Of a stretch of DNA of 64,000 nucleotides, positions 27,896 through 35,933 are shown piece after piece. The notes beneath the pieces are model-generated. The model searched no databases, was not told the origin of the DNA, and saw nothing but the letters and a program-made list of their open reading frames with translations. Positions within the stretch are counted from its first letter, which is position 1. The number at the start of each line of letters is the position of its first letter. The translations under genes and the position numbers were made by a program. The stretch comes from Streptomyces sp. Ru72 (GTDB lineage Bacteria > Actinomycetota > Actinomycetes > Streptomycetales > Streptomycetaceae), in the NCBI RefSeq assembly GCF_002920635.1, contig NZ_PQSR01000013.1, positions 56,215 through 120,214 on the forward strand, read 5' to 3'.

Positions 27896-28420
27896 TTAAG
27901 CGGCCGGGTGGGGGTCGGGCCTGAGGGTGTGCGGGACCGGGTCAGCGGGCGGCCCGGTGGCCACGGTCTCGCCGGGTTCCGGTGCCAGGTCGGCCCAGAC
28001 GATGCGGCCGGAGCCGTCCGGGGCGTCCCGCACGCCCCAGTCGCCGCTGAGCATGCCGACCAGCATCAACCCGCGGCCGCCCTGGTCGTCCGGCCCGGGC
28101 CGGCGCCGGGTCGGGAGCGTGCCGCCGCGGTTCTCGTCCTCGACCTCGATGCGCAGCCGGTGGCCGTCGGTGCGGATCCGGCAGACGATCCGGTCGCCGG
28201 CACTGTGCTTGACCGCGTTGGTGACCAGCTCCGAGGTCACCAGCACGGCGTTGTCGGTCGTGCAGTCCCCGGTGCCCCAGCGCTCGAGCAGCCGCCGGAC
28301 ACCTGCGCGGGCCAGGCCCACGGCGGCGGGGACCGCCGGGAGGTCGAAGACACCGGTTCTCGCTTGTGCCGCGTCCGCGGGCAGGCGGTCCACGGACTGG
28401 GGGAGGGAGGGCGGAGCCAT
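27896..28420 (-). CDS. HATPase-domain anti-sigma-factor-like protein
   Basis: 174 aa from ATG 28420 (MAPPSLPQSVDRLP). It is a stand-alone GHKL/HATPase_c domain of the RsbW/SpoIIAB kind: LVTSELVTNAVKHSAGD (N box), LRIEVEDENRGG (G1 box) and GGRGLMLVGMLSGDWGV (G2 box). The tail is Pro-rich. Proteins of this kind bind sigma factors or act as kinases of antagonists. Its divergent neighbours are an XRE regulator and a DUF397 gene; this trio is the WhiJ/AbaA-type set that streptomycetes carry in many copies. Confidence 0.88.
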   Translation of the reverse strand: MAPPSLPQSVDRLPADAAQARTGVFDLPAVPAAVGLARAGVRRLLERWGTGDCTTDNAVLVTSELVTNAVKHSAGDRIVCRIRTDGHRLRIEVEDENRGGTLPTRRRPGPDDQGGRGLMLVGMLSGDWGVRDAPDGSGRIVWADLAPEPGETVATGPPADPVPHTLRPDPHPAA

Positions 28421-28632
28421 CGCCGTTCGCCTTTCGTCTGCCTGGGGACCTGGCCGGACCTGGCCGGTACCCACCGCCCTCCGACCACGGCGCGATCCGC
28501 GTACCTCGCGTCGCAGGCGCCGAAGCAGCCCCGTCTCCCCCAACTGAGCTGCTGAGCACCATGGTTCACCGTCTTCGGGCGGTATGAACACTGTGGCATC
28601 CGGCAACAACGCCCCGCAACCGGCAAGTTGAA

Positions 28633-28642
28633 AATTGCAATT
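28633..28642. promoter_or_regulatory. AATTGCAATT palindrome in the WhiJ-like divergent promoter region
   Basis: A perfect 10-bp palindrome inside GAAAATTGCAATTCG, an AT-rich island in the 298-base gap between the ATP-binding gene (28420) and the XRE gene (28719). Its place suggests an operator for the XRE protein. No binding data. Confidence 0.4.
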
Positions 28643-28718
28643 CGTGAGGTGCATCCTGCTCCGGTCGACGGAAGATCGTGACAGACTGCGACCGTGCATC
28701 CCGTGTGAGGGGGTAGGC

Positions 28719-29594
28719 GTGACCGCGGAAACCGACTGGGGCGGCGCCCCCACCGTTCTGCGCATGATCCTCGGCCGGCAGCTGGAAGAGCTGCGCACGC
28801 GGGCCGGTCTGACGTACGAGCAGGCCGCCGAGGCGATCGGGGTCAGCCACTCCACGATCCGCCGTATGGAGGCCGCCAAGGTGGCCCGGCTGCGGATCGC
28901 GGACGTCGAGAAGCTGCTGCAGACGTACGGCGTCACGGACCAGCAGGAGATCGACACGTTCCTGAAGTCGGTCCGTGAGGCCAACAAGCGCGGCTGGTGG
29001 CACACCTACCGCGATGTGCTGCCCGACTGGTTCGCCGCGTACCTCAGCCTGGAGCAGGCGGCCCTGCAGATCCGCGCGTACGAGGCCGAGTTCGTGCCCG
29101 GCCTGCTGCAGACGGAGGACTACGCGCGGGCCCTGCTGAGCGCCGGCAACCCGCACGCCCCCACCGAGGCGACCGAGCGCCGGGTGGCGCTGCGCATGCG
29201 GCGCCAGGAGCTGCTGTCGCGGCCCTCGCCGCCGCGCGTGTGGGTGGTGATGGACGAGACGGTGCTGCGCTGGCCGGTCGGCGGCCCGAAGGTGATGCGT
29301 GCCCAGATCGATCATCTGATCGCGATGAACGCCCTCCCCCATGTCACCTTGCAGGTCATGCCGTTCGGCAACGGCCCGCACCCGGCCATGCGCGCCGGTG
29401 CGTTCCACCTCTTCCGGTTCCGGGCGCCCGAGCTGCCGGACATCGTCTACCTGAGCGGTCTCGTGGGCGCCGTCTACCTGGACAAGGCGGACGACGTCGT
29501 GGTCTACCGCGAGGCCCTGGACCGGTTGGGCGCGCAGTCCGCGCCCGCGAAGAAGACCGAGGCCGTCCTCGGCGCGATCCGCAAGGAGTTGTGA
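28719..29594 (+). CDS. WhiJ-like XRE regulator with DUF5753 domain
   Basis: 291 aa from GTG 28719, preceded by GAGGGGGTAGGC. The N-terminal helix-turn-helix reads LGRQLEELRTRAGLTYEQAAEAIGVSHSTIRRMEAAK. The DUF5753 domain follows (about 100-280; YLSLEQAALQIRAYEAEFVPG, LLQTEDYARALL, DIVYLSGLVGAVYLDK). Such proteins act with small DUF397 partners in control of development and antibiotic production. The DUF397 gene begins 3 bases after its stop. Confidence 0.92.
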   Translation: MTAETDWGGAPTVLRMILGRQLEELRTRAGLTYEQAAEAIGVSHSTIRRMEAAKVARLRIADVEKLLQTYGVTDQQEIDTFLKSVREANKRGWWHTYRDVLPDWFAAYLSLEQAALQIRAYEAEFVPGLLQTEDYARALLSAGNPHAPTEATERRVALRMRRQELLSRPSPPRVWVVMDETVLRWPVGGPKVMRAQIDHLIAMNALPHVTLQVMPFGNGPHPAMRAGAFHLFRFRAPELPDIVYLSGLVGAVYLDKADDVVVYREALDRLGAQSAPAKKTEAVLGAIRKEL

Positions 29595-29597
29595 GAA

Positions 29598-29834
29598 GTG
29601 CACGACCCGATACGCACCTGTGTGCCGTCCCACGCCCTCGGCACCCGCGGCTGGTCCAAGCCCTGGAGCGACGACGCGGGCGGCGCCTGCGTGGAGGCGA
29701 AGAAACTGGCCGACGGCAGCGTGGCCCTGCGGCAGTCCACGGACCCCGACGGCCCGGCGCTGGTGCTCAGCCGCACCGAGCTGGCGGGCTTCCTGGCGAG
29801 CGTGAAGGCGGGCGAGGCCGACTTCCTGCTGTGA
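29598..29834 (+). CDS. DUF397 small protein, partner of the XRE regulator
   Basis: 78 aa from GTG 29598. The DUF397 core is seen in WSKPWSDDAGGACVEAKKLADGSVALRQSTDPDGPALVLSRTELAGFL, here split as WSKPWSDDAGGACVEAK and VALRQSTDPDGPALVLSRTE. Small acidic proteins of this family modulate the XRE protein encoded just upstream. Three bases separate the genes, so they are certainly in one transcript. Confidence 0.9.
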   Translation: MHDPIRTCVPSHALGTRGWSKPWSDDAGGACVEAKKLADGSVALRQSTDPDGPALVLSRTELAGFLASVKAGEADFLL

Positions 29835-29926
29835 AGCGCGGCCGCCGGCCGCTGCCGATCCCCTTTTATCTCTGCGTCCTGTGTGTTTGTCTCTGCGTCC
29901 CCAGCAGAGCCTTGCCCTCCCACACC

Positions 29927-29981
29927 ACAACCGAGACCCCACAACCGAGACCTCACCACGAGACCTCACGACCGAGACCCG
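29927..29981 (+). repeat. Four imperfect 14-bp tandem repeats before the methyltransferase gene
   Basis: Units ACAACCGAGACCCC, ACAACCGAGACCTC, ACCACGAGACCTC and ACGACCGAGACCCG stand head to tail and end 15 bases before the TTG start. TCTCTGCGTCC also occurs twice just upstream (about 29870-29900). Confidence 0.8.
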
Positions 29982-29996
29982 GAACAGGAGACGGCG

Positions 29997-30812
29997 TTGC
30001 CCGACAACGGATGGCCGGCCGACCGCATCGACACCGAGAGCGCGCACTCGGCGCGCATCTACGACTACATCCTGGGCGGCAAGGACTACTACCCCGCCGA
30101 CAAGGAGGCGGGCGACGCCATGGCGCGGGAGTGGCCCGCCCTGCCCGTCCACATGCGCGCCAACCGGGACTGGATGAACCGGGCGGTGCGCTGGCTCGCC
30201 GAGGAGGCGGGCATACGCCAGTTCCTGGACATCGGTACCGGCATCCCCACCTCCCCCAACCTGCACGAGATCGCCCAGTCGGTGGCGTCCGAGTCGCGGG
30301 TGGTGTACGTCGACAACGACCCCATCGTGCTCACCCTGTCCCAGGGGCTGCTGGCCAGCGCGCCCGAGGGGAAGACGTCGTACATCGAGGCGGACTTCCG
30401 CGACCCCGAGGCCATCCTGGGCGCTCCCGAGTTCCGGGAGACCCTCGATCTGGGCAGGCCGGTCGCCCTCACGGTCATCGCGATCGTCCACTTCATCCTG
30501 GACGAGGACGACGCGGTGGGGATCGTACGGCGGTTGCTCGAACCGCTGCCGTCCGGAAGCTACCTGGCGATGACCATCGGGACCGCCGAGTTCGCGCCCG
30601 AGGAGGTGGGACGGGTGGCACGGGAGTACGCGGCCCGGAACATGCCGATGCGGCTGCGGACGATCGACGAGGCCCACGAGTTCTTCGAGGGGCTGGAGTT
30701 GGTGGAGCCGGGGATCGTCCAGGTGCACAAGTGGCACCCGGACGGCACGGGGGAACAGGGTATTCGGGACGAGGACATCGCGATGTACGGGGCCATCGCC
30801 CGAAAGCCGTAG
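29997..30812 (+). CDS. DUF574-type SAM-dependent methyltransferase
   Basis: 271 aa from TTG 29997, which has AGGAG seven bases upstream; no ATG or GTG at the right place has one. Features of this actinobacterial family (Methyltransf_19/DUF574): SARIYDYILGGKDYYPADKEAGD near the N-terminus, split as SARIYDYILGGKDYYPADKE; FLDIGTGIPTSPNLHE as the SAM loop; VVYVDNDPIVL as the acidic strand end; and LDEDD after VIAIVHFI. It often accompanies WhiJ-like loci. Substrate unknown. Tandem repeats lie in its leader. Confidence 0.88.
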   Translation: MPDNGWPADRIDTESAHSARIYDYILGGKDYYPADKEAGDAMAREWPALPVHMRANRDWMNRAVRWLAEEAGIRQFLDIGTGIPTSPNLHEIAQSVASESRVVYVDNDPIVLTLSQGLLASAPEGKTSYIEADFRDPEAILGAPEFRETLDLGRPVALTVIAIVHFILDEDDAVGIVRRLLEPLPSGSYLAMTIGTAEFAPEEVGRVAREYAARNMPMRLRTIDEAHEFFEGLELVEPGIVQVHKWHPDGTGEQGIRDEDIAMYGAIARKP

Positions 30813-31026
30813 CCCACGGCCGCGCCCCCCTGTGAGGCGGCTGGCTGCAACTCCGGGCGCTGGGTCAGGAGTTCGGCCGCCGCCGGCACGGCCGCCGTCA
30901 GGGGCGCTCCTCCGTGCCGTCCGCAAGGGCGGCGTTCGGCCGTCGGTGATCCGGGACGGCGGACGGGACGGGGCGCAGGCGCAACCCCCCTGCGGCGACG
31001 GCCGGTTCCGTCTCGGGACAGTGCGA

Positions 31027-31072
31027 CGGCGCGGGCGCCGGCCGCCCCGAAGGGCCGGGGGCACCCGCGCCG
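31027..31072. terminator. Hairpin between convergent methyltransferase and ABC binding-protein genes
   Basis: CGGCGCGGGCGC (31027-31038) pairs with GCACCCGCGCCG (31061-31072) at 11 of 12 positions, with further GGCC pairing inside. It lies just before the stop at 31100 of the ABC operon. The rest of the 287-base gap (30813-31099) shows nothing else. Confidence 0.5.
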
Positions 31073-31099
31073 GTCCCTGCGCGGTGGTGTCCGCGGACG

Positions 31100-32062
31100 T
31101 CAGTCCAGGCCGACCGACTTCAGCCAGGCCTTGGCGACGTCGAGCGGGTCCTTGTTCTGAAGCTGCACCTGGGTGTCCATCTCGAGCAGGGCCGCCGTGT
31201 CGAGCTTGGCCGAGACCGCGTTGAGCGCGTCGACGCCCTTCTGGTCGAGCCCGCTCTTGTAGACGAGCGGCTGCACGTTCTCGAACCCGAAGAGGTTCTT
31301 CGGGTCCTGAAGGACGACGAACTTCTCCTTGACGACGGTCGGGTCCGTGGTGAAGATGTCGGCCACCTGCACGGTGTTCTTCTTCAGCGCCGCCTGGGTG
31401 AGCGGGCCGCCCGCGTCGAGCGCCTTGAAGGACTTGAACTGCAGGCCGTAGACGCTCTTCAGGCCGAGCAGACCCTGCTGCCGGGTCTGGAACTCCGGCG
31501 AGGCGCCGATCACCAGGTCCTTGGCGACGTCCTTGAGGTCGGCGATGGAGGACTTCTCGGTGAGGTTGTACTTCTTCGCCGTGTCCTGGTTGACGGTGAC
31601 GGAGTCCTTGTCCTGCGCGGGCGCCGGTTCCAGGAGCGTGAGGGCGGGGTCCAGCTTGGCGTTGATGGCGGCGGTGGTGGCGGCGACCGTCTTCGGGGCG
31701 GCCTTCTTGTCGAGGTAGGCCAGCAGCGCGCCGTTGTACTCGGGCAGCACCGTGATGGAGCCGTTCTTCAGCAGGCCGTACGTCGTCTCGCGGCTGCCGA
31801 TGTTGGGCTTGTAGGTGACCTTGATGCCCTTGGCCTTCAGGGCCTCGCCGTAGATGTCGGCGAGCAGGATGCTCTCGGAGAAGTTGTTCGAGCCGACGAC
31901 GACCGTGTCGCCGCTCGCCTTGCCGCCCTGGAGCGGGTTGTCGGACTTGGTGTCGGAGGACGAGGAACACCCCGCGAGCAGTGCCGCCGTGGCGGCGAGT
32001 GCGACTGCGGCCGCGCCGGGGAGTCTCCTGCTGGACGTGCTGGCGTTCGCGGTAGAGGTCAC
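31100..32062 (-). CDS. Osmoprotectant ABC transporter substrate-binding lipoprotein
   Basis: 320 aa. A lipoprotein signal ends in the lipobox LLAGC at about 28-32, followed by a Ser linker. The binding domain is of the OpuAC/ProX type: VVVGSNNFSESILLADIYGEAL, NIGSRETTYGLLKNGSI and LPEYNGALLAYL. These proteins capture glycine betaine, choline or similar compatible solutes outside the membrane. It is the last gene of the operon that runs from 34722 down to 31100; the gap to the preceding permease is 157 bases. Confidence 0.92.
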   Translation of the reverse strand: MTSTANASTSSRRLPGAAAVALAATAALLAGCSSSSDTKSDNPLQGGKASGDTVVVGSNNFSESILLADIYGEALKAKGIKVTYKPNIGSRETTYGLLKNGSITVLPEYNGALLAYLDKKAAPKTVAATTAAINAKLDPALTLLEPAPAQDKDSVTVNQDTAKKYNLTEKSSIADLKDVAKDLVIGASPEFQTRQQGLLGLKSVYGLQFKSFKALDAGGPLTQAALKKNTVQVADIFTTDPTVVKEKFVVLQDPKNLFGFENVQPLVYKSGLDQKGVDALNAVSAKLDTAALLEMDTQVQLQNKDPLDVAKAWLKSVGLD

Positions 32063-32219
32063 GATTCCCGTTCCGTACTTGGGGATTGGGCGGAGTGCGC
32101 GGAGCTGTGTGGGGTGCCGGTACGCACTTCACCGATCCAATCCAGCACCTTCTTGGTCAGTCAAGAGCTCCCTGGTCACCGATCGGCCTCGATACACGGC
32201 CGGTTGGGGAGGCGCGCCG

Positions 32220-32888
32220 TCAGGCTCTCCTGCGCACTCCCGGCGACACCGCCGCCCGCGACACCGCCCAGAACACCGTGAGCGTGGCGAGCGCCAGCAC
32301 GGCCACCAGGGTGGCACCGCCGACGACCTTCTCGTAGTCGCGCTGGTAGAGCCCGTCCACGATGTAGCGACCGAGGCCGCCGAGGCTGACGTACGCGGCG
32401 ATCGTGGCCGTCGAGACGATCTGGATGGCCGCCGAGCGCAGACCGCTGAGGATCAGCGGCAGCGCCACGGGCACCTCGACCTGGAAGAGGATCCTGGGCT
32501 CGCTCATTCCCATGCCCCGCGCGGCGTCCACCGGGGACGGGTCGAGGGAGCGCACGGCCTCGTAGGTGGTCACCAGGATCGGCGGCACGGCCAGCACCAC
32601 CAGCGGGATCATGACCGGCAACAGCCCGAGGCCGAGCAGCACGAACATCAGGACCAGCAGACCGAAGCTGGGCAGCGCGCGGGCGGCGGTGGCGACGAAC
32701 GCGAGGACGTTGCCGCCGCGCCCGGTGTGGCCGGTGAGCAGACCCACCGGCAGCCCGATGGCGGCGGCGACGGCGAGGGCCGTCAGGGAGTACTGGACGT
32801 GTTCGAGCAGGCGTTGCGGGATGCCGTCGTAGCCGTGCCAGTGGGCGCCGTCGCTGAAGAAGGCGTTGACGAAGTTCAGGACGTTCAC
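32220..32888 (-). CDS. Osmoprotectant ABC transporter permease (second)
   Basis: 222 aa with five to six membrane segments and the binding-protein-dependent permease motif in EAVRSLDPSPVDAARGMGMSE. The lengths and wording match OpuCB/OpuCD-type permeases (YSLTALAVAAAIGLPVGLLTGH at the N-terminus, GGLGRYIVDGLYQRDYE near the end). Its start overlaps the stop of the other permease by four bases. It forms the channel with that protein. Confidence 0.9.
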   Translation of the reverse strand: MNVLNFVNAFFSDGAHWHGYDGIPQRLLEHVQYSLTALAVAAAIGLPVGLLTGHTGRGGNVLAFVATAARALPSFGLLVLMFVLLGLGLLPVMIPLVVLAVPPILVTTYEAVRSLDPSPVDAARGMGMSEPRILFQVEVPVALPLILSGLRSAAIQIVSTATIAAYVSLGGLGRYIVDGLYQRDYEKVVGGATLVAVLALATLTVFWAVSRAAVSPGVRRRA

Positions 32889-33595
32889 CGGGTCACGTCC
32901 TCAAGGACGAGTGCGGACGGCTCGGGCCGTGCGGCGGCCTTCCGCCTCCTGCCGGTGCCGCGCGGCATCCACGGCGTCAGCAGGACGCGTACCAGGACGA
33001 GGAGGGCGTCGACGAGGATCGCGAGGACGGCCGTGGTGACCACGGAGTTCACCGCGAGGACGGGCCGGTGGTAGAACATCGCGTCGGCCAGGAGGTTGCC
33101 GAGCGCGCCCTGGTTGCCGATGAGGGCGCCGACGCTGACCAGGCTGATGCTGGAGACGGTCGCGACCCGCAGGCCGGCCAGGATGGCGGGCGCCGCGATC
33201 GGCAACTGCACCTGGAGATAGCGCCGTACGGGCCCGATGCCCATGGCGGTGGCCGCCGCCAGCGTCTCCTGCGGCACCGAGCGGACACCGTCCACGATCG
33301 CCGGGACCAGCACCACCAGGCTGTACACGGCCAGTGGGATCATCACGGTGAGCTCGCTCTGGCCGGTGTAGTCGATGAGGACGACGAAGAACGCCAGCGA
33401 CGGGATGGCGTACAGGACCGTCGTCACACCGAGGACGGGCGGGTACAGCCAGCGGAACCGCACGCACAGCTGGGCGGTCGGCAGGGCGGCGACCAGGCCG
33501 GCGAGGACCGGCAGCAGGGCCTCTCTCAGGTGCAGTCCGATCAGCCCCAGCCAGCTGTGCTGAAGATCGCTCGGGATGTCGAAGAACCCGTTCAT
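32885..33595 (-). CDS. Osmoprotectant ABC transporter permease (first)
   Basis: 236 aa. Start MNGFFDIPSDLQHSWLGLIG at 33595 overlaps the ATPase stop as ATGA. Motifs: LHLREALLPVLAGLVAALP, VVLVPAIVDGVRSVPQETL and the EAA-like segment ETLAAATAMGIGPVRRYLQV that contacts the ATPase. GALIGNQGALGNLLADAM is typical of the OpuC family. A basic C-terminal tail (RGTGRRRKAAAR) lies inside the cell. Confidence 0.9.
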   Translation of the reverse strand: MNGFFDIPSDLQHSWLGLIGLHLREALLPVLAGLVAALPTAQLCVRFRWLYPPVLGVTTVLYAIPSLAFFVVLIDYTGQSELTVMIPLAVYSLVVLVPAIVDGVRSVPQETLAAATAMGIGPVRRYLQVQLPIAAPAILAGLRVATVSSISLVSVGALIGNQGALGNLLADAMFYHRPVLAVNSVVTTAVLAILVDALLVLVRVLLTPWMPRGTGRRRKAAARPEPSALVLEDVTR

Positions 33596-34722
33596 CCGGT
33601 GACCTTCGTGTCGCTGAGGCCCTCGGCGTGGGCGCTGCGGATCGCCTCCGCGATGGTGGCCTGCGAGACCACGCCGACCACCCGGCCGGTGTCGTCCACC
33701 GCTACGGCCCACCCGGTGGGCGAGAGCACGGCGCCGTCGAGCGCGGCGCGCAGCGAGTCCCTGCCGTGGGCGAACGGCCGTCCGTACGGCAGCAGTCGCT
33801 CCGGCGCGATGTCCCCGGCGGTCAGCTCCCCCGGCTCGCCCCAGCCGAGCGGTCTGCCGTCGAGGTCGGTGACCAGCAGGTACGGCGCCTCGGGCGTGGC
33901 GCGGGAGGCGATCTGCTCGGCGGTGGAGTCGACGGCGACGATCGGGGTCTTGAGCAGCTGAAGGGTCTCGGAGGAGAAGAACGACAGCCGCCGGATGCCC
34001 CGGTCCGTGCCGAGGAAGTCCTCCACGAAGGCGTCGGCGGGGGACGACAGCAGTTCGGCGGGCGGTGCGAACTGGGCGAGCCGGCCGCCGGTGCGCAGGA
34101 CGGCGACCATGGTTCCGAGCCGGATCGCCTCGTCGATGTCATGGGTGACGAAGACGATGGTCTTGCCCAACTCGTCCTGGATCCTGAGCAGTTCCTCCTG
34201 CAGGCCCTTGCGGACGATCGGGTCGACGGCGGAGAACGGCTCATCCATCAGCAGCACCGGCGGGTCGGCGGCGAGCGCCCGGGCCACGCCGACGCGCTGC
34301 TGCTGTCCGCCGGAGAGCTGGTAGGGGTACCGCTTGGCGAGGGAGGCGTCGAGCCCGACGCGTTCCATCAGCTCCCGGGCCCGGTCACGGGCGCGGTCCT
34401 TGCTCCAGCCGAGCAGCCGGGGCACGGTGGCGATGTTGTCGACGATGGTGCGGTGCGGGAAGAGCCCGGCGTTCTGGATCACGTACCCCATGGACCGGCG
34501 CAGGACGTTGACCGGCTGCTTGCCGATGTCGACGCCGTCGAGCGTGATCGTGCCCTCGCTCGGCTCGACCATCCGGTTGATCATGCGCAGCGTCGTGGTC
34601 TTGCCGCAGCCCGAGGGGCCGACGAGGACGGTGATCGAGTGGTCCGGTATCTCGAGAGACAGCCTGTCGACCGCCACCGTGCCGTCCGGATACCGCTTGG
34701 TGACTGAATCTATCCGTATCAA
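33592..34722 (-). CDS. Osmoprotectant ABC transporter ATPase with CBS domains
   Basis: 376 aa from TTG 34722 (LIRIDSVTKRYPDGTVAVD). ABC motifs: Walker A GPSGCGKTTT, Q loop VIQNAGLFPH, signature QLSGGQQQRVGVARAL, Walker B VLLMDEPFSAVDP and switch THDIDEA. The last 120 residues contain CBS-type repeats (IVAVDSTAEQIASRATPEAP; LDGAVLSPTGWAVAVDDTGRVVGVVS), which in OpuA-like ATPases sense ionic strength or bind c-di-AMP. It opens a four-gene operon. The start codon is the least certain part. Confidence 0.92.
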   Translation of the reverse strand: MIRIDSVTKRYPDGTVAVDRLSLEIPDHSITVLVGPSGCGKTTTLRMINRMVEPSEGTITLDGVDIGKQPVNVLRRSMGYVIQNAGLFPHRTIVDNIATVPRLLGWSKDRARDRARELMERVGLDASLAKRYPYQLSGGQQQRVGVARALAADPPVLLMDEPFSAVDPIVRKGLQEELLRIQDELGKTIVFVTHDIDEAIRLGTMVAVLRTGGRLAQFAPPAELLSSPADAFVEDFLGTDRGIRRLSFFSSETLQLLKTPIVAVDSTAEQIASRATPEAPYLLVTDLDGRPLGWGEPGELTAGDIAPERLLPYGRPFAHGRDSLRAALDGAVLSPTGWAVAVDDTGRVVGVVSQATIAEAIRSAHAEGLSDTKVTG

Positions 34723-34918
34723 AACGCCGAATGCCCTTCGGGTGTCGCGGAGAGCGGCCTCACCTCGGCCGGTGTCGCACGGGCCGTTGCGGGGAGAGTG
34801 TAGACGGCGGGTGTTGCGGCGCCGTGGCGCGCGGCGGGACCTCGCGGGAACCGCCGGGGCCGGGACGAGGTGAATCCTTGACTTGCCGGTTTGCGCACAT
34901 CCGCAGGCGAGGGGGAGC

Positions 34919-35926
34919 ATGACCGGCATGCCGCTGAACGAGATGGCCCTGACGACGGCGAGCCTGCCGGAGCTCACCACGGGACGGCTGCTGTCCTCGT
35001 GGCACCTCGACGTCCCGGCGCTCCTCCTGGTCCTCCTCCTCGGCACGCTCTACGGCTGGGGCGCCGCGAGACTGAGACGCCGGGGCGAGCCGTGGCCCGC
35101 GGCCCGCACAGCGACTTTCGCCCTGCTGGGCCTCGGCTCGCTCGTCGTGGCGACCATGTCCGCGCTCGCGGTGTACGACCACGCGCTGTTCTGGCCCGCC
35201 GCGGTGCAGAACGTCCTGCTCGACCTGATCGCTCCCCTCGGGCTGGCACTGGGCGACCCGCTGCATCTGGCGGTCCGCGCCCTCCCCGAGCGGGCCTCGG
35301 GGCGGGTGCGGCGGGCGATGACCGGGCGGGTGGTGCGGCTGCTCACCTTCCCCCTGGTCAGCACGGCGCTGGTGCTCGCCACCGAGCTGACGGTGTACTT
35401 CACGCCGTACTTCGCGACCGCCCTGCGCCTCGGCTGGCTGCACGAGCTGATGTATCTCCACCTGCTGCTCGCCGGGACCCTGTTCGTCGTGCCGGTCCTC
35501 ACCCACGAGGGGGCGCTGCCCGCCTGGTGCACCCACCCGGTGCGCGCGGCGCTGGTGTTCGTGGACGGGATCATCGACGCCGTACCGGGGATCGTGGTGA
35601 TGACCCACGGCACGCTGATCGCAGGCGCCTGGTACCTGCACCACGCCCCGCCCTGGGATCCGGACGTGCTCCACGACCAGCAGCTCGGCGGCGGTGCGAT
35701 GGTCGGCATCGCGGAGCTGGTGGCGTTGCCCTTCCTGCTCGCGATCCTGGTGCAGTGGGCCCGCACCGAGCGCGCCCAGACGGTCGCACTGGACCGCCGC
35801 CTGGAGACGGAACTGGTCCCCGCGGCCCCCGCTCCCGGCCAGACGGCCGACGAGGACCGCGTACGCCCCTGGTGGGAGACCGAGGACAACGAGGTCGCCC
35901 AGCGCATCCGCCGGCAGCACGGCTGA
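34919..35926 (+). CDS. CtaG/caa3-assembly-type membrane protein
   Basis: 335 aa from ATG 34919 with GAGGGGGAGC just before. About eight membrane segments, with family residues LASHL-like SSWHLDVPALLLVLLLGTLYG near the start, VYDHALFWPAAVQNVLLDLIAPL, YLHLLLAGTLFVVPVL and GIVVMTHGTLIAGAWYL. This is the caa3_CtaG (DUF1404-like) family, found beside cytochrome oxidase or copper genes; no such gene is in this window. His residues in the membrane segments could bind copper. The stop lies 7 bases from that of the convergent Nramp-like gene. Confidence 0.85.
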   Translation: MTGMPLNEMALTTASLPELTTGRLLSSWHLDVPALLLVLLLGTLYGWGAARLRRRGEPWPAARTATFALLGLGSLVVATMSALAVYDHALFWPAAVQNVLLDLIAPLGLALGDPLHLAVRALPERASGRVRRAMTGRVVRLLTFPLVSTALVLATELTVYFTPYFATALRLGWLHELMYLHLLLAGTLFVVPVLTHEGALPAWCTHPVRAALVFVDGIIDAVPGIVVMTHGTLIAGAWYLHHAPPWDPDVLHDQQLGGGAMVGIAELVALPFLLAILVQWARTERAQTVALDRRLETELVPAAPAPGQTADEDRVRPWWETEDNEVAQRIRRQHG

Positions 35927-35933
35927 GAGGTGC

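Noticed and set aside
28566..32132. 1188-codon open frame on the minus strand
   Set aside because: It runs antisense to the XRE, DUF397 and methyltransferase genes and then through a different frame of the ABC binding protein; low-complexity composition typical of GC-rich shadows.
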